Shown: in pieces, positions 1 to 8,205 of the stretch
Layout: the number at the start of each line of letters is the position of its first letter
Position numbering within the stretch: the first letter of the stretch is position 1
DNA from: Paractinoplanes deccanensis
GTDB lineage: Bacteria; Actinomycetota; Actinomycetes; Mycobacteriales; Micromonosporaceae
Assembly: GCF_016862115.1 (NCBI RefSeq)
Contig: NZ_BOMI01000064.1
Location: 1-64,000 of the forward strand
Length of the DNA: 64,000 nucleotides
Direction of reading: 5' to 3'
The notes under the pieces: generated by a model
What the model was told of the DNA's origin: nothing
The model's input: the letters and a program-made list of their open reading frames with translations, nothing else
The model's database searches: none
Translations under genes and position numbers: made by a program

Positions 1-96
1 GGCACCGCGGTACGTCGGGCAACGACAACGGACACCACGAGCGCTCGGGCACCGCAGACGGTCGGGCAACGAGAACGGGTACCGCGAGCGGTCGGC
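1..96. repeat. Tandem ~47-bp repeat at window edge
   Basis: Two imperfect copies of a roughly 47-bp unit follow each other; the segment GTCGGGCAACGA recurs at 14 and 61, and GGCACCGC at 1 and 48. The array may continue to the left of the window. Bases 97-150 are low-complexity and hold no gene I can support. Confidence 0.55.
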
Positions 97-150
97 GGGA
101 GCGGCGCGGTCGGTGGCGCCGGGAACGGCGGCAGCGGTGGAGCCGAGGGA

Positions 151-1068
151 TCAGGCAGCGGGGGCGGCGACCGTCAAAGTGCCGCCGGTCGCGTCCAGGC
201 GGGCGTGGACGCCGAGGCCCACGGCGATCTGCTCGGGGCCATGGCCGATGGGCAGGCCGCCGAGGACGGGGATGTTCAGGCGGCTCAGCTCGGTGGTCAG
301 GTAGTCGATCACCGGCGGGCTGGGGTCGGGGTCCACGCAGTCGGTGAACTGGCCCACGGCCACGCCGCGCAGGCCTTGGAAGCAGCCGGCCCGGCGCAGG
401 TGGACGAGCATGCGGTCCACTCGGTAGGGCTCTTCGTTGACGTCTTCGAGGAGGAGGATGGCGCCGTCGAGGGCGGGGGCGTGCGGGGTGCCGATCGACG
501 ATGTGAGCATGGCCAGGTTGCCGCCCAGGAGGGTGCCTTCCGCTTCGCCGGGGATGCGGACGGGGTAGGTGTCTTCGGCCTTGTCGGCCCGGATCTCCAC
601 CGGAGCCGTGGTCGTCAGGGCTCGGCGGAGGGACTCGGCGGTCGGGGTGCCGGGGCCGCGGTCGAGCTGGCCGGCGGTGGGGCCGTGGATGGTGGCGAGG
701 CCGGTCTCGTGCCAGAGGGCCAGGTGGAGGGCGGTGATGTCGGAGAAGCCGGCGACCAGCTTGGGGTCGGCGCGAACCGCGTCGAAGTCGACGCCGTCGA
801 CGATGCGCTGCATGCCGTAGCCGCCGCGCAGGCAGAGGACGGCGCGCACCTCCGGGTCGCGCAGAGCGTCGTTGAGGTCGGCCAGGCGCTGCTCGTCGGT
901 GCCGGCGAACGTGCCGTGGCGGCCGTGGGCGTTGCGGCCGGCCCGGACGCGCAGACCCCAGGATTCGAGGGACTTCGCTGCGGCCTCCGTCCTGGCCGGG
1001 TCGATGGCGCCGGACGGCGACACCAGCGCGACGAGGTCGCCGGGGACGAGACGCTGCCCTTGGATCAT
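151..1068 (-). CDS. Peptidase S66 family LD-carboxypeptidase
   Basis: A 305-residue protein of the S66 serine peptidase family (LdcA/MccF type), whose members cut the L,D-bond of peptidoglycan tetrapeptides or remove acyl-amino acid toxins such as microcin C products. The family landmarks are visible: an N-terminal PGDLVALVSPSG segment, CLRGGYGMQRIVDGVDF around the nucleophile-elbow region, the GFSDITALH segment, and a C-terminal half ending near the GGLPIGHGPEQIAVGLGVHARLD segment that is typical of the family. Length is normal (about 300). There is no signal peptide, so the enzyme is expected in the cytoplasm. The ATG at 1068 is favoured because MIQGQRLVPGD is a typical family N-terminus. 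The gene follows an adenylate-forming ligase gene on the same strand; a 64-bp duplication separates them. Whether it works on murein turnover or on self-immunity is not shown by sequence. Confidence 0.88.
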   Translation of the reverse strand: MIQGQRLVPGDLVALVSPSGAIDPARTEAAAKSLESWGLRVRAGRNAHGRHGTFAGTDEQRLADLNDALRDPEVRAVLCLRGGYGMQRIVDGVDFDAVRADPKLVAGFSDITALHLALWHETGLATIHGPTAGQLDRGPGTPTAESLRRALTTTAPVEIRADKAEDTYPVRIPGEAEGTLLGGNLAMLTSSIGTPHAPALDGAILLLEDVNEEPYRVDRMLVHLRRAGCFQGLRGVAVGQFTDCVDPDPSPPVIDYLTTELSRLNIPVLGGLPIGHGPEQIAVGLGVHARLDATGGTLTVAAPAA

Positions 1069-1162
1069 GGCGGGCAGCCTACGCCCCCACGCGCGCCCGG
1101 TCGCCGGGGACGAGACGCCGGCCTTCGATCATGGCGGGCAGCCTACGCCCCCACGCGCGCCC
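1035..1162. repeat. 64-bp tandem duplication at gene junction
   Basis: Bases 1035-1098 and 1099-1162 are near-identical 64-bp units (period measured at three landmarks; a few mismatches around 1053-1062 versus 1117-1126). The unit carries the last codons of the ligase gene (GDRARVGA-stop) fused to the first codons of the S66 peptidase gene. On the minus strand the upstream copy therefore encodes a 17-residue leader ORF starting MIEGRRLVPGD that ends at a TAG just before the real peptidase start. Confidence 0.9.
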
Positions 1163-2549
1163 GGTCGCCGCTGCCGGAGGTCGGGGCGAGGTGAGCCAAG
1201 GATGCCTTGTCGGGCTTGCCGGCCGGGGTGGTGGGGACCTGGTCGATCACGGTGATGGTGGCCGGGGTGGCCTTCTCGCCCAGGCGGGCCGCCACCGAGG
1301 CGGCCAGTGCTGTGGTGTCGGGGGTGCGGCCGGTGGCCGCCACGACGAAGGCGTGAACCGCCTCGCCCGATGACGGGTCCGGCTTGCCGATCACGTAGGC
1401 CTCGGCCACGGCCGGATCGGTTGCCAAGGCTCGCTCCACGGCGCCGGCGTGGATCAGCTCGGCGTGGACGATGATCACGTCTCGGGCTCGGCCGGTCAGG
1501 TGCAGGTAGCCGTTCGGGTCCAGGTGGGCCAGGTCGCGGGTGCGTACCCAGCCGTCGACGAAGACCTCGGCCGTCAGCGTGGGGTCGTTCCAGTAGGACG
1601 CGGCCTGGGCCGGGGTGCGGACATAGAGCTCGCCGTCGCGGACGTCCACCTCGACGGCCGCGGGTGGGCGGCCCACCGACGCCAGGGACGACGGGGACTC
1701 CAGCATCTCGCCGGGGGTCAGCATGGCGATCATGCCGGTCTCGGTTTGGCCGTAGCCGTGGAAGACGACCGGGCCCAGGGCTTCCAGGGCTTCGCGGAGG
1801 CGCCCGGGGTCCAGCGGCGACCCGGAGACCATCAGCGCCCGCAGCGTCGGCGGCCGGGCGCTGAGGGAGCGGACCAGCTGGTGCAGCTTGCCGACCGTGA
1901 TGACGCTCGCGGTCGCGCGGTGGCGGACGATGGCGTCGGGGAACGCCGGCTGCCGCGCCACGACGAGGCGTCCGCCGGCGGCCAGCGCGAGGATGCCGTA
2001 CTCGAGCATGACCTGGCTTGTCAGCGAGCCGAACACCAGGAAGCGGTCCATCCTCTCGGCCAGCGCGCGGATCGCCGGCGGCCACCGGTCGGGGTGCGCG
2101 GCCCAGGCGGCGGTCATCGCCTCGTACGTCTGGCAGCAGCCTTTCGGCTCGCCGGTGCTGCCGCTCGTGTAGAGGATCCGGGCGATGTCGCCGGGCCGCC
2201 CCGCCGCCGACAGCGGCTCGTCCGGCGTGTGCAGGAGGGCGGCGACCCGGGCGTCGTCGATCAGGGTGCCGACACCCGCGGCGGCGACGTGGTCCAGCTG
2301 ATCGGCCCGTACGCCGGAGACGCGCGCGCCCACGGCGAAAGCGGCGATGATCGCGGCGAAGGCCGGCGCGTCGACGCCCAGCAGCAGGATGACACCGTCG
2401 CCGGGGCCCACACCCTCGCCGCGCAGGCCCGCGGCGATGCGGCGGATCATCGACAGCATCGCGGAGCCCGTCACCTCGCGCGCGCCGTCCTCGAAGACGA
2501 CGCGGTCGCCCGCCGCCGACAGGATGCCGAGGACCGGCTCAGGCCACAT
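1143..2549 (-). CDS. AMP-dependent acyl-CoA synthetase / ligase (ANL superfamily)
   Basis: A 468-residue adenylate-forming enzyme that would activate a carboxylic acid as its acyl-AMP and then as a thioester. The P-loop-like core ILYTSGSTGEPKG lies near residues 128-140, the GYGQTETG aromatic/acid-binding segment follows mid-protein, the hinge region TGRARDVIIVHAELIHAGAVE near residue 355, and the catalytic Lys segment VPTTPAGKPDK near the C-terminus. At 468 residues it is somewhat shorter than 4-coumarate:CoA ligases (about 500-540). Its ATG overlaps the end of the upstream flavoprotein gene by 11 bases, so the two are one transcription unit. Next to an aromatic ammonia-lyase, a cinnamate- or coumarate-type acid is the simplest substrate guess, but this is inference. 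No carrier-protein domain is attached. Confidence 0.87.
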   Translation of the reverse strand: MWPEPVLGILSAAGDRVVFEDGAREVTGSAMLSMIRRIAAGLRGEGVGPGDGVILLLGVDAPAFAAIIAAFAVGARVSGVRADQLDHVAAAGVGTLIDDARVAALLHTPDEPLSAAGRPGDIARILYTSGSTGEPKGCCQTYEAMTAAWAAHPDRWPPAIRALAERMDRFLVFGSLTSQVMLEYGILALAAGGRLVVARQPAFPDAIVRHRATASVITVGKLHQLVRSLSARPPTLRALMVSGSPLDPGRLREALEALGPVVFHGYGQTETGMIAMLTPGEMLESPSSLASVGRPPAAVEVDVRDGELYVRTPAQAASYWNDPTLTAEVFVDGWVRTRDLAHLDPNGYLHLTGRARDVIIVHAELIHAGAVERALATDPAVAEAYVIGKPDPSSGEAVHAFVVAATGRTPDTTALAASVAARLGEKATPATITVIDQVPTTPAGKPDKASLAHLAPTSGSGDRARVGA

Positions 2550-4095
2550 CGGCGAGGACGCCTTTCACGAAGACCTCGAGCGGCTCCACGTGGACGCCCG
2601 GAAGGTCCCAATTATTCTCCAGGTTCTCCGCCAGGTGGTGGGTGGCGACGACGGTCCCGCCCCGGTAGGCCCGCACGACGGGATGCAGGTAGCTGGCCTC
2701 GTGCGCGGCGGCGGCGTCGTTCTCCGCGATCCGCGGCACGGTGATGTCGAACGGGTCGACCTGGTCGTGGTCCGGCCCGTATTCGAGCGTCACCACGAAG
2801 GCCACGTCGTACGAAGTAAGGGCCCCTTCCTTGAAGTAGGCGACGGGCACCTCCTCGTGATACGCGGCAGAGGAGGACGCCGAGGAGGTGGCGCTCACCG
2901 TGACGACGTCGGCGAGGACGGCGAACTGCTGCCACAGGGCGGACGTCCGGTTGATGCGCGCGATGACGGCCGCCGTGATCGCCTCGGGGGTCGGTTCCAG
3001 CGCCGCGGCCGGCCACGGGCGGGACTCGTACCGGGCCGACAGGATCTTGTGCAGCGCCCGCACCCCGTAGCGGAAGCCGTGAATGAAACCATTCGTGGAC
3101 TTCTTGAAGTCGCGTTGCTGCGACAGCGTGCCCGCGAAGTACAGGCCCGGCACGTTCACCGACTCGAACGCGGCCGTCTGCTCGGGGAACCGGTCGTTGA
3201 TGACCAACGCCGGCGCCGCCGAGGGGTCGAAGATCGAGGCGTCGAAGGCGAAGCCCGTACAGAGGATGATCCGGTCGTAGTCGAGGACGCGGGTCTTCTC
3301 GACCGTCCGCGCGTAGCGGAAGTCCACCCGGTAACCGCCGTCGTCGCGCCTGGCGATGCGCTCGACAGTGCCGTCCAGGACCGCGTTCTGCGACTTCAGC
3401 TGGTACGTGTCGAGGAAGTTGTTGTTCACCGCCCGCAGGTGCCCGACGTAGTGCGTCTGCCACGCCAGCCGCACCGAGTGCGGGCCCGCCACGTGGATGA
3501 CCGCCGCCGTCTCGACCAGCGCGTCCGCCGTCTCGAAGGCCGAGTTGCCCTTGCCGATGATGAGGACGCGCTGGTTCGTGAAGCCGGCCGCATCGACGCT
3601 CACGGTGTCGTACCGCTCCGCCAGCGACGCCCCGGGGATCGGCGGCTCGTACAGGCGCGACACCCCGGTGGCCACGATGACCCGGCGTGCCGAGTACGTC
3701 CGGTCGCCGGCGGTCACGACGAAGTCCGCCGGCCGCGACACCGACGTGACGCGCACGCCGTACTCGATGTTCAGCCCCTCGGCGAAGTCCGCGAGGTAGC
3801 GGACCATGTCGCCGGCCGCCGGGAAGTACTTGGTGCTGTAGTTGCGGAACAGCCGCGCCGGGTCGTCGGTCAGCAGCGAGTTCCAGTCCGCGCGCAGGTT
3901 GAACTCCGGATCGTCCGACCCGGTCCACACCTTGTTGATCGAGATCAGCCGGCGGTGCCGCGGGTACGTGCGGAAGAACGTTCCCGCGGTCTCGCCCGCC
4001 TCCAGGACCACGTAGTCGTGACCGTCGCGTTCCATCAGCGCGGCGAGTTGCAGACCCGCCGGCCCGGCACCGATGATCAGGTAGTCGTGCGTCAT
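2539..4095 (-). CDS. FAD-dependent monooxygenase-like oxidoreductase (FOXRED2-like), copy 1
   Basis: A 518-residue two-dinucleotide-fold flavoprotein. The FAD-binding Rossmann motif GAGPAGLQLA is at residues 8-17, the second (NAD(P)H) motif VLIIGKGNSAFETAD lies near residue 177, and a late ATG-type motif sits in CTGFAFDA. The conserved FFRTYPRHRRLISINK block and the C-terminal ~150-residue extension (LEYGPDHDQVDPFDI, HHLAENLENNW) resemble the FOXRED2-like class B flavoproteins. Substrate unknown; oxygenation, N-oxidation or oxidative cleavage are all possible. It runs leftward and overlaps the ligase gene, while the lyase gene runs rightward from the other side of a 63-bp intergenic region. 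A close paralogue lies at 5664-7196, an unusual duplication inside one locus. Confidence 0.85.
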   Translation of the reverse strand: MTHDYLIIGAGPAGLQLAALMERDGHDYVVLEAGETAGTFFRTYPRHRRLISINKVWTGSDDPEFNLRADWNSLLTDDPARLFRNYSTKYFPAAGDMVRYLADFAEGLNIEYGVRVTSVSRPADFVVTAGDRTYSARRVIVATGVSRLYEPPIPGASLAERYDTVSVDAAGFTNQRVLIIGKGNSAFETADALVETAAVIHVAGPHSVRLAWQTHYVGHLRAVNNNFLDTYQLKSQNAVLDGTVERIARRDDGGYRVDFRYARTVEKTRVLDYDRIILCTGFAFDASIFDPSAAPALVINDRFPEQTAAFESVNVPGLYFAGTLSQQRDFKKSTNGFIHGFRYGVRALHKILSARYESRPWPAAALEPTPEAITAAVIARINRTSALWQQFAVLADVVTVSATSSASSSAAYHEEVPVAYFKEGALTSYDVAFVVTLEYGPDHDQVDPFDITVPRIAENDAAAAHEASYLHPVVRAYRGGTVVATHHLAENLENNWDLPGVHVEPLEVFVKGVLADVA

Positions 4096-4119
4096 GCGGC
4101 GGACCGTAGCCGGGCGATT

Positions 4120-4133
4120 TCAGAGACTTCTGA
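4120..4133. promoter_or_regulatory. Inverted repeat TCAGA-N4-TCTGA between divergent genes
   Basis: A perfect 5-bp inverted repeat with a 4-base spacer sits in the 63-bp gap between the two divergent transcription units of the lyase cluster, 25 bases from each start codon. It is the obvious operator candidate for the locus, but no dedicated regulator gene lies inside the cluster. Confidence 0.4.
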
Positions 4134-4158
4134 GAAGCCGTCAATATCGTCCGCTTTC

Positions 4159-5652
4159 ATGAGAAACGTAGATCTCGACGCGCCGCTGCACGTGGCCGAT
4201 CTGCTCGCCGCCCGCGACCCGATCGCGGTGACCCTGAGCCCGCGGCGCCGGGCCCTTCTCGAGGAGTCCCGCCGCTACTTCGACAAGGCGAGCGGCGAGG
4301 ACCGCCCGATCTACGGCGCCACCACGGGTTTCGGCGCCCTGGTCGGCTTCGCCGGCCGCGCGGACCAGCGGGACCAGGCCGACAACACCCTCGCGCACCT
4401 GGGCGCCGGCCAGGGCCCCGACCTCGACCCGGCCGTGGTCCGGGCGACCCTTCTGGTCCGCGCGTGGTCGCTGGCCCGGGGCGCGTCCGGCGCCTCCCCG
4501 CACGTGGTCGACGCGCTCGCCGCCGCGCTCGGCACCACGTTCTCCCCCGCCGTCGCGCGGTTCGGGTCGGTGGGCGCCAGCGGCGACCTGATCCCGCTCG
4601 GCGCCGCCGCCCAGGCCCTGCGGGGGCGCGGCCACGCGTACCTCGAAGGCAAGCGCCTCCCCGCCGCGACCGCGCTGGGCACCGCCGGCCTGCGGCCCCT
4701 CGCCCTGGACGGCCGCGACGCCCTCGCCCTGGTCAACGGCACCTCCCTGACCACCGCGGCGCTGGCTCTCGCGCTGGACGGCGTCCGCCGGTCCCATCGC
4801 GGCGCGCAGGCGCTGACGTGCCTGCTCGCCGACCTGCTCGGCTGCGACCCGCAGTTCCTCGACGAGCGCCTGATCGCCCGCTTCAACCACGCCGGGGCCA
4901 CCACTGTCGCCGCACGTATGCGGCAGACAGCACGCGGCCACACCCCGAGCGGGACGCGTCCGCTGCAAGAGCCGTACAGCATCCGATGCGCCCCGCAGCT
5001 GCTCGGCGCGGCCGAGGACGCCCTGGCCTACGTGGACCGGATGACGGCGGCGGACCTCGGCGGGGTGTCGGACAACCCCCTGCTCTTCCCCGAGGACGAC
5101 GCGATCGTGCACGGCGGCAACTTCTTCGGCCAGCCCGCCGCCTTCGCCGCCGACCTGCTCGCGATCGTCCTGGCCCAGGTCGGCAACCTGATGGAGCGCC
5201 AGCTCGACCTGCTCGTCGACCCGCATCGCAACGGCGGCCTGCCGCCCATGCTCGCCGCCGGCCCCGGCAGGCAGCACGGCCTGCAGGGCGTCCAGCTCGC
5301 CTCGACCGCCTTGATCGCCGAGATCCGCCGCGACGCCGTGCCCGCGAGCATGCAGAGCCTGCCCACCAACCTGCACAACCAGGACGTCGTCCCGTTCGGC
5401 ACCCAGGCCGCCCTGCGCGCCCTCGACCAGGCCGCCCTGCTCCGGTTGCTGTGCGGTTCGCTCGCCCTGGGCCTGCGCCAGGCCGCCCACTGCGGCGCCC
5501 GGCGCCCCACCGCCGACGCGAACCGTGCCCTCCTGGAGGCACTGGAGGCGGCGATCGAACCCGTCGATCCGGACCGTCCCCTCGACGACGACGTGCGGAA
5601 AGCCGCCGACATCGTGGAACAGGCTGATATTTCTCTGATTTCCGCTTCCTAG
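4159..5652 (+). CDS. MIO-dependent aromatic amino-acid ammonia-lyase, predicted tyrosine type
   Basis: A 497-residue member of the HAL/PAL/TAL family, which use a self-made methylidene-imidazolone cofactor to eliminate ammonia. The cofactor triad Ala140-Ser141-Gly142 is in GSVGASGDLIPLG, the catalytic loop Tyr52 in IYGATTGFG, and the family block GVSDNPLLF/GGNFFGQPAAF is intact. At the substrate-selectivity position the sequence reads His80-Leu81 (NTLAHLGAGQG), the pair found in tyrosine lyases such as Rhodobacter TAL (His89-Leu90); phenylalanine lyases carry Phe-Leu and histidine lyases Ser-His. So L-tyrosine to p-coumarate is predicted, although aminomutase activity cannot be excluded. No hut genes are nearby, arguing against histidine catabolism. 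The ATG at 4159 gives the normal N-terminus; the frame is open far upstream but only as antisense of the flavoprotein gene. Confidence 0.9.
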   Translation: MRNVDLDAPLHVADLLAARDPIAVTLSPRRRALLEESRRYFDKASGEDRPIYGATTGFGALVGFAGRADQRDQADNTLAHLGAGQGPDLDPAVVRATLLVRAWSLARGASGASPHVVDALAAALGTTFSPAVARFGSVGASGDLIPLGAAAQALRGRGHAYLEGKRLPAATALGTAGLRPLALDGRDALALVNGTSLTTAALALALDGVRRSHRGAQALTCLLADLLGCDPQFLDERLIARFNHAGATTVAARMRQTARGHTPSGTRPLQEPYSIRCAPQLLGAAEDALAYVDRMTAADLGGVSDNPLLFPEDDAIVHGGNFFGQPAAFAADLLAIVLAQVGNLMERQLDLLVDPHRNGGLPPMLAAGPGRQHGLQGVQLASTALIAEIRRDAVPASMQSLPTNLHNQDVVPFGTQAALRALDQAALLRLLCGSLALGLRQAAHCGARRPTADANRALLEALEAAIEPVDPDRPLDDDVRKAADIVEQADISLISAS

Positions 5653-5663
5653 CGTCCTCAGTC

Positions 5664-7196
5664 GTGACGCTCGACTACCTGATCATCGGCGCCGGCCCCG
5701 CCGGCCTGCAGCTGGCCGCCCTGCTGGAACGCGACGGTCACGACCACCTCGTGCTGGAGGCCGGGGAGGGCGCGGGCACGTTCTTCCGCACCTATCCCCG
5801 GCACCGCACCCTCATCTCGATCAACAAGCCGCGGACCGGCAGCGACGACCCCGAGCTCAACCTGCGCCTGGACTGGAACTCGATCCTCAGCGACGACCCG
5901 GACCTGCGCTTCACGAACTACACCGACCGCTACTTCCCCGGCGCCGACCTCATGGTGCAATACCTCGCCGACTACGCGGCCAAGACCGGCGTCAATGTCC
6001 GGTACAACACGCGCGTCGAGCGCGTCGCCAAGGCCGGCGGCGTCTTTCAGATCACCACCGCCGATCAGGTGTACGAGGCGAAGCGCGTCATCGTCGCCAC
6101 GGGCGTCAGCCGCATGCACCGCCCCGCCATTGACGGATTCGAGCTCGCCGAGACCTACGACACCATGCCGGTGGATCCGCGCGACTTCCTCGACCAGCGG
6201 GTGCTCATCATCGGCAAGGGCAATTCCGCCTTCGAGACCGCCGACAATCTCATCGAGACCACCACGCTGATCCACGTGGCCGGGCCGAGCGCGGTGAAGC
6301 TCGCCTGGCGCACCCATTACGTCGGCCATCTGCGCGCGGTGAACAACAACTTCCTGGACACCTACCAATTGAAGTCGGCCAACGCGATCCTCGACGGCAC
6401 GGTCCGCCGCATCGAGCGCGACGGCGACGAGTACAGGGTGACCTTCGCCTTCTCCCGCGCCGACGAGGTCGTCAAGGAACTGCGCTACGACCGCGTCCTG
6501 GCCTGCACCGGCTTCGCGTTCGACGCCTCGCCGTTCACGGGTGATGCCCGGCCGAGCCTCGTCATCGACGACCGTTTCCCCGAGCAGACCTCGGCCTGGG
6601 AATCGGTAAACGTGCCCGGCCTCTACTTCGCCGGGACGCTGTCGCAGCAGCGCGATTTCAAGAAGTCCACGGGCGGCTTCATCCACGGATTCCGCTACTC
6701 CGTCCGGTCACTTCATCAGATCCTCCGGCAGCGGTACGAGGACACGCCCTGGCCGGCACGCCGGCTCGCCACGAGCGCCGTCACGGACGCGATCGTCGAA
6801 CGGGTGAACCGCTCCTCGGCGCTGTGGCAGCAGTTCGGATTCCTCGCCGACATCGTGACGCTCGACGGCGGCACCGCGAAATACCACGAGGAAGTGCCGG
6901 TCGACTATTTCCGCGACGGCGGCCTCGGCGAGCGCACGGGCTTCGTGGTGACCCTCGAATACGGGCCGGACCACGACAAGGTCGACCCGTTCGACATCAC
7001 CGTCGGCCGGATCGCGCAGAACGAGCCCGGCCGGGCGCACGACGCCGCGTACCTGCACCCGGTAGTCCGCTTCTATCGCGAGGGCGCCGTGGCCGCCGAG
7101 CATCACCTCGCCGAGAACCTCGAGAACCGCTGGGACCGCCCCGACGTCCACGTCGCTCCCCTGGCCGCGTTCGTCGAGCGCTGCCTGGGCCACTGA
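5664..7196 (+). CDS. FAD-dependent monooxygenase-like oxidoreductase (FOXRED2-like), copy 2
   Basis: A 510-residue paralogue of the flavoprotein at 2539-4095, alike over the full length: FAD motif GAGPAGLQLA, FFRTYPRHRTLISINK, second dinucleotide motif RVLIIGKGNSAFETAD, the shared HYVGHLRAVNNNFLDTYQ block, and CTGFAFDA near the C-terminal third. It starts with GTG 11 bases after the lyase stop and is followed after one base by the FMN oxidase gene, so it is in the rightward operon. Retention of two diverged copies on both arms of the cluster suggests two successive oxidations or a heteromeric enzyme. The reaction is unknown. Confidence 0.85.
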   Translation: MTLDYLIIGAGPAGLQLAALLERDGHDHLVLEAGEGAGTFFRTYPRHRTLISINKPRTGSDDPELNLRLDWNSILSDDPDLRFTNYTDRYFPGADLMVQYLADYAAKTGVNVRYNTRVERVAKAGGVFQITTADQVYEAKRVIVATGVSRMHRPAIDGFELAETYDTMPVDPRDFLDQRVLIIGKGNSAFETADNLIETTTLIHVAGPSAVKLAWRTHYVGHLRAVNNNFLDTYQLKSANAILDGTVRRIERDGDEYRVTFAFSRADEVVKELRYDRVLACTGFAFDASPFTGDARPSLVIDDRFPEQTSAWESVNVPGLYFAGTLSQQRDFKKSTGGFIHGFRYSVRSLHQILRQRYEDTPWPARRLATSAVTDAIVERVNRSSALWQQFGFLADIVTLDGGTAKYHEEVPVDYFRDGGLGERTGFVVTLEYGPDHDKVDPFDITVGRIAQNEPGRAHDAAYLHPVVRFYREGAVAAEHHLAENLENRWDRPDVHVAPLAAFVERCLGH

Positions 7197-7197
7197 G

Positions 7198-8205
7198 GTG
7201 CGCGAGAAGGCGCGGGCCGCCCTCGACCCGGTCCGCTGGGACTTCTTCGCCGGCGGGGCGGGCGAGGAGCGGACCCTGCGGGCCAACGAGCAGGCGTACG
7301 AGCGGCGCCGGATCGTGCCCCGGGTGCTGCGCGGCACCGGCGCGCGCGACCTGCGTACCACCGTGCTCGGCACCGAGATGGCGATGCCGGTGCTGATCGC
7401 GCCGACCGCGTTCCACCGGCTCGCCCACCCCGACGGCGAGGCGGGCACGGCAACCGCGGCACGGCGTACCGGCACGGTCATGGTCGTCAGCATGGCGGCC
7501 ACCCAGCCGGTCGAGGAGATCGCCGCGACGGGCGCGGCGCTGTGGTTCCAGCTCTATCCGCAACCCGACGAGGCGTTCCAGCGGTACGTCGTCGCGCGCG
7601 CCGAGGCCGCCGGGTGCCGCGCGCTGGTGGTGACTGTCGACTCGCCGGTCCTCGGCCGCCGCGAGCGCGACCTGCGCAACGGCTTCACCGACCTGCCCGC
7701 CGGGTTCGCCTGCGAGAACATGCGCGACGCCACGGGCGCGGTCCTGAGCATCGCGATGGACCCGGCGCTCGGCTGGGACCACATCGCCCGCCTGCGCGAG
7801 AGCACCCGGCTCCCGGTCGTGCTCAAGGGCATCCTGCACCCGGCCGACGCCGCCGAGGCGGTCCGGCACGGCGCGGACGGCATCATCGTCTCCAACCACG
7901 GCGGCCGTCAGCTCGACGGGGCCGTGGCCACCCTGGACGCGCTCCCGGGTGTGGTGGCGGCGGCCGGCGGGCGGGTCCCGGTTCTCGTCGACGGTGGCCT
8001 CCGGCGCGGCACGGACGTGCTTGTCGCGCTGGCGCTCGGCGCCGACGCCGTGCTGCTCGGCCGGCCGGTGCTCTGGGCACTCGCCGCGGGCGGCGCTCAC
8101 GGCGTACAGCAGATGCTCGAGACCCTGCGCACGGACCTGGACCACACGATGGCCCTGGCCGGGGCGAAGCGCCCGGCCGACCTGACGCCGGACCTCGTCG
8201 CGTGA
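7198..8205 (+). CDS. FMN-dependent alpha-hydroxy-acid oxidase/dehydrogenase
   Basis: A 335-residue TIM-barrel flavoprotein of the glycolate oxidase / mandelate dehydrogenase / hydroxymandelate oxidase family, oxidising a 2-hydroxy acid to the 2-oxo acid. The catalytic His is in SNHGGRQLDG, the FMN-binding Lys in VVLKGI, the Tyr in WFQLYPQ, and the phosphate-binding segments VDGGLRRGTDVLVALALGAD and VLLGRP are present. The N-terminal FFAGGAGEE block has Phe where many family members have Tyr, so substrate handling may differ. The GTG start is one base behind the upstream stop and its own stop overlaps the next GTG, showing tight coupling. In an aromatic locus an aryl-glycolate such as a mandelate-like acid is a reasonable substrate, by inference only. 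Confidence 0.87.
   Translation: MREKARAALDPVRWDFFAGGAGEERTLRANEQAYERRRIVPRVLRGTGARDLRTTVLGTEMAMPVLIAPTAFHRLAHPDGEAGTATAARRTGTVMVVSMAATQPVEEIAATGAALWFQLYPQPDEAFQRYVVARAEAAGCRALVVTVDSPVLGRRERDLRNGFTDLPAGFACENMRDATGAVLSIAMDPALGWDHIARLRESTRLPVVLKGILHPADAAEAVRHGADGIIVSNHGGRQLDGAVATLDALPGVVAAAGGRVPVLVDGGLRRGTDVLVALALGADAVLLGRPVLWALAAGGAHGVQQMLETLRTDLDHTMALAGAKRPADLTPDLVA

Noticed and set aside
1..150. Gene truncated by the left edge
   Set aside because: Frames are open only because of GC-rich repeats; no motif is visible.
1143..2549. NRPS adenylation domain
   Set aside because: No carrier or condensation domain is attached or nearby, and the protein is a stand-alone ligase in size.
2347..4158. 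600-codon N-terminal extension of the ammonia-lyase
   Set aside because: This frame is the antisense of the flavoprotein gene; the lyase family starts at the ATG at 4159.
4159..5652. Histidine ammonia-lyase of the hut pathway
   Set aside because: Selectivity residues are His-Leu instead of Ser-His, and hutU/hutI are absent.
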